This document shows, in pieces, positions 19,701-25,456 of a stretch of DNA of 34,200 nt (positions within the stretch are counted from its first letter, which is position 1; every line of letters begins with the position of its first letter). The stretch covers positions 1-34,200 of the IMG/VR virus record IMGVR_UViG_3300032271_001530. One strand, given 5' to 3'. Under the pieces are notes generated by a model that was not told where the DNA came from, did no database searches, and worked only from the letters and a program-made list of their open reading frames with translations. The position numbers and the translations under genes are program-made. The stretch is from a virus.

Positions 19701-21600
19701 TATTGACCGGTGCCTTGGCTTTTCTGCCAAAGTTCCATAATTGAATATCATAATCAAACTCGATAATTGGTCTATTAGACCTTAGATTTTGATCTAATAA
19801 AAGTGTGGAGTTATTATAAGCAGCAGTTTGTTTAATAACGTCAATGTGAAACCATCGATTACTTCTACTCCAAGGATTTAGGTCCTGACTGCCTCTGTTA
19901 ATTGTGATATAGTCTTTTTCTGAACCAAATCCTTCAGGACTAATAAAATCATTGGTATCTAACAATCTTATAGCAGTACCAACGCCTTCTACATAATAAG
20001 TGTTGCCAACATATTGACTCGGTATAACTCCGGTAGAAAATCTTACTTTTAATCCATTAGTGAATTCTACTCCGTTAGGACTCTTGTAAGTTGTCTTGCC
20101 AATTATTTTTCTTACATCTATAACGTTATCAATAGATTCAGAAAGTGCAATCTCACCTTGATATTGAGTTTCTATGCCGTCTTGGTAATAAAGAATGGGC
20201 AATGGTGCAGTTATATGAGGAACTAATTCAAAAAAATCAGTATCTTTATCTCTATAGTAAGTCAGCTGTCCGCGCGCACTGCCGTTTCTGACAAACACTC
20301 GTTGATTTGCCAATACTTGTACGTCTGGTATTAGTCTGATAATTGGATCGCCGGGATCTCCGATCAAAGTAATTTTCCATAGGCTTCTTCTCTGACTATT
20401 TGGAACTGTAGGATATGATGAATAGTTATATTCAGTAAACAATATCGAAATACCAATAGTTAAAAATAATCCTATTGGTTGATTTAATGTTATTTGATTT
20501 CCTGAAATGTTGGTTATTCTGATATCAGAGCCAAGCAACTGTTCATCACTTAGATACATGCCTACTTTTAACCCAGCTGCATTATCTATAGTAATAACAG
20601 TATCTGTAGAGGTAGTTGATACCGTTAATTGATGTGTCACTGATTCAGCATATGTTTCAGAATCATACAAATCATTGCCTGTCCAAAACACATCATCTGT
20701 GTCGTTGTTGATGAATATCAGCGTTTTACCTGCAAGATTGGTAGTTACATTGTCGAAGCCATTGAATGGTGATTTTTGTAAAACTCTAAGATTTGTGTTT
20801 TGAATATCACTGAAATGCAGTTCAGTGCTGAGATCAGCCGACGCAACCAACGGCATTTCTAAATATTTGTCTTGTTGTGTTGGCTGAGGCACGTTAAATG
20901 TGATAGTGCCATTGTCTATGCCGTTGTTTTCTACACCCAAAACATCTCGTGTACTGACATTTTTTTGATTGTTTCTATATCCTTTAGTGCCTGGATCACT
21001 TTGAATCCAGAAAGGATACCCAGGCTGATTTACTATAAATTTGTATGTACCACCGTAGCCTAAGTGCAAAGTTGGGTTCTGAGTTGTGCCTAGACCACTG
21101 AAATGATAACTGCCGGTCGATGGATCTCTTGTCACGACATATGTACGATCTTTTTCAATAGCACTACCATATACATCCACTGCATCTGGCCCGTTTTCAA
21201 GCCAGTAATACTGACTGAAATTAATAAATTTATCAAAATCAAATCTGCCGTCAAAACTATATGATTCACTGGCAAACAATCTACTATGATCGGTGGTGAT
21301 ACCTCCGTAATATTTTATCTGATTCAGTAAATCTATATAACTGCTAAAGAAATTTAAATTTTTTTCTTTATCCTTGACAACAATACTAGGTTCAAGTTGA
21401 TAGTTTGTACGTTCTGTAGTCGGCTCAGGTTGATAATTATCTGTGCTTTTGAACGTTGGTGCAAATTTTCTACCAATATAGCCATTTACTTTTCGCAAAT
21501 CAGGTTGGCTAACCAGCTGATCTAGTGTAGCATTCAAGAATTTCCTGTTTGTGTCTGTTCGGAATATCTCTGGTAAGAAATTTACTGTCTTTATCGCCAT
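7771..21600 (-). CDS. Giant (4609-residue) baseplate wedge/tail protein in the gp7 position, with FG-GAP propeller and C-terminal repeats
   Basis: One uninterrupted frame. It directly follows gene 6, where T4 encodes gp7 (about 1030 residues), so a wedge role is inferred from order. The N-terminus (NFLPEIFRTDTNRKFLNATL) and several aromatic-rich blocks look like conserved structural cores: about 1287-1405 (PGAWRAIFDYFYDTARPHTH, then WEMLGF and PDWWADRYG), 1904-1980 (FYQGFIKEKGTINAI), 2915-2975 (MRYIDYEQGSLIYRQATWGE) and 3366-3425 (NEVKPYRTSLREYVLDY). Residues ~2300-2800 hold six FG-GAP-like blades. Residues ~3500-4575 hold about eight copies of a G-x2-(I/V)-x-Q repeat. Near 4429-4484 there is a common phage beta motif (INGEIITYY then LRRAVNGTGAP). 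No catalytic motif was recognised. The start has a weak GGA 6 nt upstream and lies 10 nt after the stop of gene 6. Baseplate membership is likely; gp7 homology is not proven. Confidence 0.75.
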   Translation of the reverse strand: MAIKTVNFLPEIFRTDTNRKFLNATLDQLVSQPDLRKVNGYIGRKFAPTFKSTDNYQPEPTTERTNYQLEPSIVVKDKEKNLNFFSSYIDLLNQIKYYGGITTDHSRLFASESYSFDGRFDFDKFINFSQYYWLENGPDAVDVYGSAIEKDRTYVVTRDPSTGSYHFSGLGTTQNPTLHLGYGGTYKFIVNQPGYPFWIQSDPGTKGYRNNQKNVSTRDVLGVENNGIDNGTITFNVPQPTQQDKYLEMPLVASADLSTELHFSDIQNTNLRVLQKSPFNGFDNVTTNLAGKTLIFINNDTDDVFWTGNDLYDSETYAESVTHQLTVSTTSTDTVITIDNAAGLKVGMYLSDEQLLGSDIRITNISGNQITLNQPIGLFLTIGISILFTEYNYSSYPTVPNSQRRSLWKITLIGDPGDPIIRLIPDVQVLANQRVFVRNGSARGQLTYYRDKDTDFFELVPHITAPLPILYYQDGIETQYQGEIALSESIDNVIDVRKIIGKTTYKSPNGVEFTNGLKVRFSTGVIPSQYVGNTYYVEGVGTAIRLLDTNDFISPEGFGSEKDYITINRGSQDLNPWSRSNRWFHIDVIKQTAAYNNSTLLLDQNLRSNRPIIEFDYDIQLWNFGRKAKAPVNILLLTSNFTDAFNGIELQELVTLSHGITLKDGQRIIFGNDIDSTVKNKIYVVKYSYVNGKYVITLQLASDAEVLPYNNLIAVDGVITDDTVITGVEYYFDGANWLPCQAKSSLNQSPLFDAIDKNGYSLSNTDVYAGSTFVGTKVFSYAPGTGANDSILGFPLSYRNFNQIGDIQFLNNFDNDTFSYLDTVSNTTVTKNINFVGFMRFNSDLTNYTIKNMWTTEVEPSQQFQIISNIYDGSNKYFLIDITPAIQDKTVPHLRVYKNSKLLNSSLYTQETIGVNIYIRVDDTSLTLGDRIDIRIYSTDVSQIGYYEIPKNLDLNTENKNFTSLTLGQMRNHLSALYENTTRIIGTLPGDSNLRDVPIKKQGGSIVQHASPLLYSELFLVDSNANLIKSLDLARHEYQKIKNKYLESVYLLSDSVDLTDIPGVCDQILKNINQVKNKAFPWYYSDMIPYGEIKNTITYTVLDAEIRDYEISNIFDDTALSNQAVLVYVNNVQLTKGIDYVFDINRAGVTINNSYLLNVDDIITINEYTNTDGNYIPETPTKLGLYPKFMPEKYLDDTYQEPVYVIQGHDGSITPAFGDIRDDLLLEFEKRIYNNIKINYATNVFDIYDHIPGKFRDSKYSITEFNQILTRSFLKWAGANRVDFTTNSYFQASNPFTWNYRYYKDSIDSEQLPGAWRAIFDYFYDTARPHTHPWEMLGFSEQPDWWADRYGSAPYTGGNRVLWDDLEKGYVYSGSRAGYDSRFARPGLSKIIPVDDHGLLRPPNEFAVAGIDSSHTNASYAVGNQGPVETAWRRSSDFPYAMQQALALSFPAFYFGTLMNIGEYYKNTDLDQYILTTNLQRVSPTTTVNLNGDTTSAVIKRAAGYLNWISDYLRYNGIDPITKINSYLQYVSVQLAYKMASYTDSTMIEVIAEQSSPTSTNQGVVIPNENYTIQINKSTPTKTIIYSAVIVEKSENGYTVSGYDVDNPYFTIIPSLANNNSYAISVQNERAVIYKEYQKYKVVVPYGFEFSNKQQLVDFLVSYGRYLTGSGIQFTDYDSDLTEQRDFVLSSKEFLSWSQQGWPIGSVIILSPILNIIRVNNTQGIVDNVENAPGASRVLDTNFNFIKNNQFTVLRDGNVFKLTANFTQTIALAVLDVVEYEHVMIFDNTTVFNDIIYKPELGNRQYRMKLIGSKTGGWTGVLNPGGFIYNSPSVPNWQSGVDYKKGALVSYKNFYYAALSDIVATLDFVPGQWRQIPTSEIKTGLLPNFSYNASKFNQFFDLDNPSTEGGFDEFSDRVIGFQERQYMTDFGIDRSIQAKFYQGFIKEKGTINAINAFTAAGFNGVTSTVNLYEDWAVRVGEYGALENNKFVEIQLVEGQYSSDPLLITLLPNNGSSVDQIIGIKPADLYRTGTGYEANIFLNRDDHSIYENDIHTAGYVNVNDVDTTIYDIANYSSLSTKINSMGIGYKIWCAKDFNNDWNVYRLTETEGSVVSLSYSVDNISTVTTDKKISVVYGDLVVIKGFDPRVDGVYQVYSVESPTRFNIVTLAIATTIKNLQTITGKGSIFKFISSRVKTATDLNSITPIRGWMNSDKLWVDNDTNTGTWAVYNKTEPWTANVSDFNANMKMSANDYVTDSGFGSVTTINQSGTFAAAGMPAANNGRVMTFVSNITNGNTFTLVANISSQNSGVSNFGASLDSSGNILYIGAPGDGSTQSGNVFVYLYWAANSSFTKLQQISSHWSPNVGDAFGQSISASTDGRWLFVGAPNKGNVEVFYANTLQSADPTVGPITQYTYANTISNSSASKFGYTIKTTSDASQTIISAPYETVNGISSAGAVYVYDRSIETFIANTSQSYATLNTIDPRFVRVTIDSTYKQITTDYTVSGNVITFTSAPTIGSKINVETSKFQFMERITADNPTSGAVFGITSHISGNDADIFVSSPGFSEIGYYSGIVYRFVNEGAAYGAISSSKYSPTVAIGDSIRLNGQIVKFWQTDVANVAANINTAGIAGVTASVSDVGILTISSNVVTAYQKLIVGPGNGTALRDLGLNVYQSAQTFRHPVNDQVDNFGAHVLSSYDSRKLIIGATGGTTYNTMALDQNITTFDQDSTNFLDSIYGSGSVYVYGLVGGDLAGPAADQYVLVQRLQNNNLQNNDLFGSSLAMNDHTLLVGAQNDSGNKIIADSVSGLLTAVPRTGTYYVYNDFSGNVGWDIIHTQEPRVDTRSITNFYIYDKTNNKVLARLDHIDPAKGRVLGIADQDIDYRTPYDPAIYNSAGSTDEAANELSVNVNSPWGMNQVGKIWWNLAAMRYIDYEQGSLIYRQATWGELFPGSAVEVYEWVVSDLPPSSYKGSGTAKYPNNTAYVVESYVDEVSKTVRSHYYFWVRGKTTIEQDSNKSNSVAAIEEIILNPAAQDIPYVQVLRSDTISVHGITDKITANNIILHINYDTLKNTNVIHSEYALIQEGSASSKIPPRFIDKLRDSLSGVDKNGNLVPDPALSFQNKIGIYNRPRQSFFVDRFLALKNWIEYINNIFITVPVIEEFRIDPLYQGEPLPSDELYDITTDTKTELDYIDLTKITAGYTVLVISDEYQRGIWALYSYSGNTTSPWTLIRSQSYNVPFYWSKVDWYDGTYDYTVKTDYVVATSNDLLKFSTLQEGKTIKVLNNGRGQFEVYRYNNQGTRDLVGIQNGTIQFNSDLYDSTIDATTEIRIIFDTILNDIFIKSLQENLNQMFFFMINYVLTEQKDIDWIFKTSFVSVIHQLKKLEQFPNYIRDNQTYYESYINEVKPYRTSLREYVLDYQGNDNFAGDITDFDLPSIYNSSTGTYHSPDGSLSTDAEQLANASVYSQWQNNHTYSIKEVLVTNGGAGVQTPIISLFLNPPVTLQVGNTVTQSSNTATGTVISSSADGICNLLNVTGTFDTSNYIYDNGANTYSTVSALTILSDNGYYLEPTVTVVGGGGTGANIRAVINADTNTIEKYQVIDPGYNFSSIPEILINGVSTGAAGYPVLTGQYYLESIPTVNLTLERPVTVYTGNLIVQPNTNASGTVYINSNSSIITLVDVVGKFESNSWIFSEFANLQVRPAFATDIIWLSGNANVYIGNILTQSSGGSAMPWASGTVISNAVGVYEKEVTGWVTKVPLWQVQGRFFSNTNVFRDGTDLGLYSMRTISTGDTSPMIYFTQTENKSYNKVRSFDSVLKFDRVGYNTQVIDWQPNTTVAAGTIVSYEGIGYQALTDVYSSAIIKLSGNISATAGAYVGQINQSGNARLTTTVVSNNTITVSNISGTFFKRNGNITINNVDTLARPVRIINVFDYTKYQRVPTESFDNANDRIWACYQPDNTMRTKDLKKLVYGIDYPGVKVQGVKFDELTSTTNTTVVHTGTITNTLNVVVDDLTRLVSDNTNVINFVDLQYSRGQYLTVVNNDVNIVNLSGAVIVKPGDYIKQGAANVKVLAQSASNTVTVSTGLSTTGGTITVYNRTVNTGTFALSSNITTNSGNVLTQPVTGATAVVAINAINSNLISVVSITGTFLANAYIYDQAANTTAKFSSLIPSFTSFSTSYVPTNIDKNTNTVLIEEVSEGNLYVTGTLDYIAANANVTLNYYDQNNPIFLDSIIQSDYGYRTAEITLSGNLTASYGSILGQIGNDASAVIRTTVVNTSFITLPNTYGIFNTVSNLTLDGNDTGLTASNVAIITDTQSVLGTRVEDIVVSGGAYYDTFNSHAPEELIPGITYDTMVMRVYSNIYANTTYLAHAVVHNMRANVNSADSKQWPKYYKIDANTFTHSTFLTANLHITDSNIFVANAALLSVPSPSTATPGTILINGEIITYYELDTVHNRLGQLRRAVNGTGAPAVHLAAAYVTQQNKFLYSNAAVIQDLTIRPLPGTPHKDTWYNAAANQTLYVTASVTVNVGNVITQTITGATGVVSANSTGNVITLVNSSGIFDSNVTNHYYLYKDSANLHVLPANAISFLSGTGFEGSTSKEVTYLKNINT
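7890..11110 (-). repeat. C-terminal array of about eight G-x2-(I/V)-x-Q repeats in the giant protein
   Basis: I count eight related segments, starting near residues 3499, 3647, 3718, 3871, 4053, 4109, 4249 and 4523. Examples are VGNTVTQSSNTATGTVIS, TGNLIVQPNTNASGTVYI, SGNVLTQPVTGATAVVAI and VGNVITQTITGATGVVSA. Most continue with an N-x-I-x-(L/V) strand and end in (T/S)G-x-F. They are separated by unrelated beta-rich sequence of varying length. The DNA copies are diverged, so the array is old. Confidence 0.65.
13205..14685 (-). other. FG-GAP (integrin-like beta-propeller) region of the giant protein
   Basis: Six blades share an FG-x-S/T...(L/I)-x-(V/I)-(G/S)-A-P pattern: NFGASLDSSGNILYIGAPGD (~2308), AFGQSISASTDGRWLFVGAP (~2366), KFGYTIKTTSDASQTIISAP (~2424), VFGITSHISGNDADIFVSSP (~2541), NFGAHVLSSYDSRKLIIGAT (~2686) and LFGSSLAMNDHTLLVGAQND (~2774). 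Several are followed by a G-x-V-Y/F-V-Y strand. This is the signature of FG-GAP repeats, which fold as a seven-bladed propeller in integrins. A seventh blade may be too diverged to see. Confidence 0.75.
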
Positions 21601-21610
21601 ATTATTTCCA

Positions 21611-24600
21611 TCAAGGTATTACATTTGCCAAGCTTTGATTAAGCTGCGTGGCTGTTATTGCACTAATTATTTCAACATTATCGACCGTGGCTGCACTAAT
21701 AATAACTTCATCAGGTTGAGCATTGATCTGCATCAAACTACCAAAAGCTTGATTGTTAGATGAAGGTACTATAATAATACTTGCTATATTAGGAGACAAT
21801 TTATTATGTAGATACGTACTTAGTTCACTGAAATAAAATGTCTCACCAAAATCCCAATTTGCTGTATCAAAAAACGTGTTGATCGCTGATATCACACTGG
21901 TTTTAATATCATTATCACTAATTATTCCATTAGGATTCTTTACTACCTTAAATGTAGCCTGATATTCTAATCTAACTTTATTGATATCTAAACCAAACAC
22001 TGGCTTGAATTTTCCTGAGTTATAAACTAACGTATCGCTGAGTGCTTTGTAGTTTTCAAGACTGGTTGATCCTGCACCATATGCCATTTTAAGTTCTTCA
22101 TTGGTGGGTCTTGTAGGTTCACTGACTGCACCACTGGTATCTCTTATCCAAGCAATATAATCTTGTGTGTATTGTTTGGTCAAAATGTATAAATCCATGA
22201 CATTATTTGGACTAGGGTCAATTCTTCTTTCACCGGGACTGTTGTGTCGATGTTGAAAATACATGTCTTGCCTGCCTACTTCAGCCACATAACTAGTGTC
22301 TGCCGTTGCCGGAAATGTTCCGGTTGTTCCTAGTACCCAAAAAGTTTTTTCAGAGGTTGCGTAAAAAATTTGACCTGCAGCGTAAAGACTCTTGTGCGTA
22401 GAAATATCATTATAGGTAGCATAAACTGTTACAACGTTGTTGTTGTCTACGGGAACCAGAATGTCATAGCCGTCAGTGGTTAGCTGATGTTGAAAAAACA
22501 CATACTTTTTACTGGTATTCACTGTTGGAGCAACAATATTGGCAAACAGATCCGGATCATCAGGCACGCCGTCGAAATTCGAATCGGTGTATGTGATTAA
22601 AACTTTAGAATTATCAATAAAACCCGTGGTATCTATCAGATTATTGTAAATGTACCAAGTTTGATCCTGTGTCAGCGGAGATGCGCTGTCTGGCTTGTTA
22701 TTGATTTTTAATATCTTTATTTGATCATGCACAATTACTCCTTCGCGTGGATCATATGCATTAACTTTTGGATCAAAATAGAATCTGGTTTCGTCTACAC
22801 TGCCAAATACATATTGCTGAGTTCGATAAAATGCAGAATATGTTGTGCCGTTGAATCCAAAACGAACTATCCAACTTGCATCCAATGCATTTCCTGTTGT
22901 ATTTCCTGCATATGTGAGGCTAAATGTATCTGTAGGATTCAAATCCTGTGGTAAAATTATCTTCCAGGTTTGATAATCTACATCATATCTGATGCCAAAA
23001 TTCTTGTAACTTTGAATCAATTTGGTCATCTCGTCAGTGAATGTTTTTCCTGGCAGTACCGTGTTTAACACAGGAATAATTTGATCAAGAACAGCAGAAC
23101 TAGGAACTTGTGCACTGAGATTTACGCCGTTTCCTAAATTAGTAGAGGTAACTGCAGCATAGATATAAAATTTTTCGCCTTCGTATACCGGTGTGCCTGT
23201 CTGTATTTGATTCTGAGTATCAAAGTACTTGGTGCCATCAGTAGATGCTACAAATCGCAATAAAGAACCAACCGTAACATACTTTAATGCACTATCAGTA
23301 ATTTTACCGATACTTTGTGTTTGACCTCCGGACTGCAGATAACCTGAGCAAGAATTTGTGTCTACTGATATACGTGACCAAACAATATTGTTAAAGTTAC
23401 CGGGTCTGATTTTTCGTGGAAAATTTGTATAATAAAATTGTTTAATTTCCACAGTTGATAACAGCGGATTAACCACATTATAAATCACATTGTTTATATC
23501 GTTTGGTGAACTGATATTGAAATTTACACTCTTGATTGGCAAGTCTTGATAAATGAATCCATCGCTACAAAACACATTCGTGCTGGAATACTTGCCAGTA
23601 GCGTCTAAAACATCCAAAAATCTGCTTACGCCAGCACTACTACGGTTAACAGCTTTGACTTTTAATATGCTGTTAAAGTTAGTGTAAGGAAAAATATTAT
23701 AATCTTCACCTGTGATCATGCGATTCTGAGTGTAATACTGTTGCGGAGCTTTAACTCTGATATCATCAGCAACTTCACGAATGTCTGCGTTGGCTACTGT
23801 GTATTGCAAACTAGCTCTAACCGTCAACGTTTCAACACGATTATTTCGACTTACATAATTAATTGAAATCAACACACCCTGTATTTCATCAGGTGTGACT
23901 TTATAACGCTGTCCGTTGCTAACTCTGTAATACAAACGATAAACACCTTGCGGAACGTTCGCAAATGATCCATCGCCAAATACTAAATCTATTTGATCAT
24001 TTGCTCTGGTGTTTACTTGATACAAATTTCTATCTGAACTGTGGTTGTAAATTATATTAATTCCAGCCAATGCTGGAACTTGAGTCCATAATGTAGATGG
24101 GGTACCAGTGCTGTCTAATTCATATAACCAAACGTCGCTGTTGTTGATATTATCAAAATTCAAATTTACAACACGGTTTGACAAAGCTTGTGAAAGGTTA
24201 AATGATGTATTGTTTAAAGTGCCTTGCTTAAAATAAACAAAATAGCCTGTGTTAGCACTGGCATTTCCTTGATTATCATTACGATATAAAATATTGAATT
24301 TTCCAGCAGGCTTGGGTTCAGGTTCATAGATGTAACTTTGGCCGGCGGTTGTGGCACTCACAGCTTCAAAATTCATCAGACTGCCTTCAACTACTGCTTT
24401 GAACCCAAATGTCGGCACTACACCTTGAACTAGATTAATAGTATATTCATCAGTTTGAATACTGTTAATCATCTGGCTATTACTGGGTTTTCCAATTAGC
24501 TGACTGTTTACTAAGCTAGCATTTAAAATAGTAGCAAATTGTTCTTGCCAGTCTGGATTAGTCGTGTCGTTCCAGCTAATAATTAAATTGCTGAGGTCAT

Positions 24601-25003
24601 AACCATTTGAATCTGTAATACGTTCTGTGGTTGTAATGCTGTCTATCTTCAATAAGCCATTGGCTGGCATATTTCGTTTAGCATTGTAGCTGATAAGCCT
24701 AGCTAATTTTAAAACACTATCTCGACGCTCAGCAGTATCAAAGAAATTTTCGCGAGCGTTTAAGTCTGTGCGAAACGCAAGGCTTTGCCCTAAAAATGCG
24801 ATAAGATCAATAAGGGCAATATATTCACTACTTTCTGTGTAGTCATTAAAATCTTCAGGATAATATGTTCTTAGGTATTCAATCATTGACTTTCGAATAG
24901 TCTCGAAGTCATAGCTCTGAAAATCAGCTTCCTTAAAAGATTGATATACCTGTTTCCAATCCTGATTTACTAATAGGTTGGTTTGTCTTCTAGTAATAGC
25001 CAT
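21611..25003 (-). CDS. 6: Baseplate wedge protein gp6 (Baseplate_J-like)
   Basis: The N-terminus (about residues 20-125) has the gp6 pattern seen in T4-like phages: YDFETIRKSMIEYLRTYYPE, then SSEYIALIDLIAFLGQSLAF, RTDLNARENFFDTAERRDSV and LARLISYNAKR. The middle contains the Baseplate_J-like beta domains with VFGDGSFANVPQGVYRLYYR near residue 340 and ITGEDYNIFPY near 435. The C-terminal part (FKPVFGLDINKVRLEYQATF, later WDFGETFYFSELSTYLHNKL) fits the dimerising end of wedge proteins. In T4, gp6 forms the continuous ring of the inner baseplate together with gp53 and gp25. At 1130 residues this copy is clearly longer than T4 gp6 (about 660). AGGA lies 10 nt before the ATG, and a late-type motif CATAAATA lies 22 nt before it. 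gp25 is just upstream and the giant gp7-position gene begins 10 nt downstream, which is the T4-like order. Confidence 0.92.
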   Translation of the reverse strand: MAITRRQTNLLVNQDWKQVYQSFKEADFQSYDFETIRKSMIEYLRTYYPEDFNDYTESSEYIALIDLIAFLGQSLAFRTDLNARENFFDTAERRDSVLKLARLISYNAKRNMPANGLLKIDSITTTERITDSNGYDLSNLIISWNDTTNPDWQEQFATILNASLVNSQLIGKPSNSQMINSIQTDEYTINLVQGVVPTFGFKAVVEGSLMNFEAVSATTAGQSYIYEPEPKPAGKFNILYRNDNQGNASANTGYFVYFKQGTLNNTSFNLSQALSNRVVNLNFDNINNSDVWLYELDSTGTPSTLWTQVPALAGINIIYNHSSDRNLYQVNTRANDQIDLVFGDGSFANVPQGVYRLYYRVSNGQRYKVTPDEIQGVLISINYVSRNNRVETLTVRASLQYTVANADIREVADDIRVKAPQQYYTQNRMITGEDYNIFPYTNFNSILKVKAVNRSSAGVSRFLDVLDATGKYSSTNVFCSDGFIYQDLPIKSVNFNISSPNDINNVIYNVVNPLLSTVEIKQFYYTNFPRKIRPGNFNNIVWSRISVDTNSCSGYLQSGGQTQSIGKITDSALKYVTVGSLLRFVASTDGTKYFDTQNQIQTGTPVYEGEKFYIYAAVTSTNLGNGVNLSAQVPSSAVLDQIIPVLNTVLPGKTFTDEMTKLIQSYKNFGIRYDVDYQTWKIILPQDLNPTDTFSLTYAGNTTGNALDASWIVRFGFNGTTYSAFYRTQQYVFGSVDETRFYFDPKVNAYDPREGVIVHDQIKILKINNKPDSASPLTQDQTWYIYNNLIDTTGFIDNSKVLITYTDSNFDGVPDDPDLFANIVAPTVNTSKKYVFFQHQLTTDGYDILVPVDNNNVVTVYATYNDISTHKSLYAAGQIFYATSEKTFWVLGTTGTFPATADTSYVAEVGRQDMYFQHRHNSPGERRIDPSPNNVMDLYILTKQYTQDYIAWIRDTSGAVSEPTRPTNEELKMAYGAGSTSLENYKALSDTLVYNSGKFKPVFGLDINKVRLEYQATFKVVKNPNGIISDNDIKTSVISAINTFFDTANWDFGETFYFSELSTYLHNKLSPNIASIIIVPSSNNQAFGSLMQINAQPDEVIISAATVDNVEIISAITATQLNQSLANVIP

Positions 25004-25025
25004 TCTTTAAATATCCTGTATCTCT

Positions 25026-25033
25026 TATTTATG
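25026..25033 (-). promoter_or_regulatory. 6: Putative late promoter (CATAAATA) for gene 6
   Basis: The minus strand reads CATAAATA in the 49-bp gap between genes 25 and 6. It matches seven of eight bases of the T4 late consensus, ends 22 nt before the gp6 ATG, and is followed by AGGA. Position and spacing resemble the motif before the tail-tube cap gene. Confidence 0.55.
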
Positions 25034-25052
25034 ACTGTAAGAAACACGGGTT

Positions 25053-25442
25053 TTATTGGGAAACTGAAAATACTTTGGTGGTACCTGGTGAATTTTTATC
25101 AAACTGTAACATAAGAGTTTCTACTTGATTTGTAGCTCGATAGACCAATGTTATCATGATTTGAATACCGTATTGCTGCTCAGTGATATCAAATTGCGTT
25201 ACACCCAACCGAGGATCATAATTTATTATTTGCTTGATATCATCAATGATGGACTGTCGCAAAGTTTCAGTAAATGGCTCAAACAAACTACTCCAAATCA
25301 TGGTACCAAAATCAGGCTGCATTACTCTCTCACCTTTTTTGGTGTTAAGATAATTTATAAGATCTTGTTTAGCAAGTTCAAAGTCTGTTACTCTAAACTT
25401 TTTAACTCGATTGTATGTTGAAAAACCGTTGTATATAGTCAT
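25053..25442 (-). CDS. 25: Baseplate wedge protein gp25 (GPW/gp25 lysozyme-like family)
   Basis: This 129-residue protein is close to the T4 gp25 length (132). It has the family core: DFELAKQDLINYLNTKKGER followed by VMQPDFGTMIWSSLFEP (residues ~22-58), an acidic helix (LRQSIIDDIKQIINYDPRLG), and the end strands (YGIQIMITLVYRATNQVETL). The R-V-M-x-P-x-F-G-T and F-E-P elements are the family hallmark. gp25 links gp6 and gp53 in the inner wedge and primes sheath assembly. It lies 9 nt after gene 5. No ribosome-binding site is visible; AATAAATA ends 6 nt before the ATG, so it may be expressed from a leaderless late message or by coupling to gene 5. Confidence 0.93.
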   Translation of the reverse strand: MTIYNGFSTYNRVKKFRVTDFELAKQDLINYLNTKKGERVMQPDFGTMIWSSLFEPFTETLRQSIIDDIKQIINYDPRLGVTQFDITEQQYGIQIMITLVYRATNQVETLMLQFDKNSPGTTKVFSVSQ

Positions 25443-25448
25443 AGATAT

Positions 25449-25456
25449 TATTTATT
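25449..25456 (-). promoter_or_regulatory. 25: Possible late promoter (AATAAATA) abutting gp25 start
   Basis: The minus strand reads AATAAATA across the stop of gene 5, ending 6 nt before the gp25 ATG. The spacing equals that of the exact TATAAATA before the gene at 7733. AT-rich stop-codon sequence could produce this by chance. Confidence 0.35.

Noticed and set aside
7771-21600. Possible assembly join or frameshift fusing several genes into the giant frame
   Set aside because: Conserved-looking blocks continue in one frame throughout, and no internal start with ribosome-binding site or abrupt composition change was noticed.
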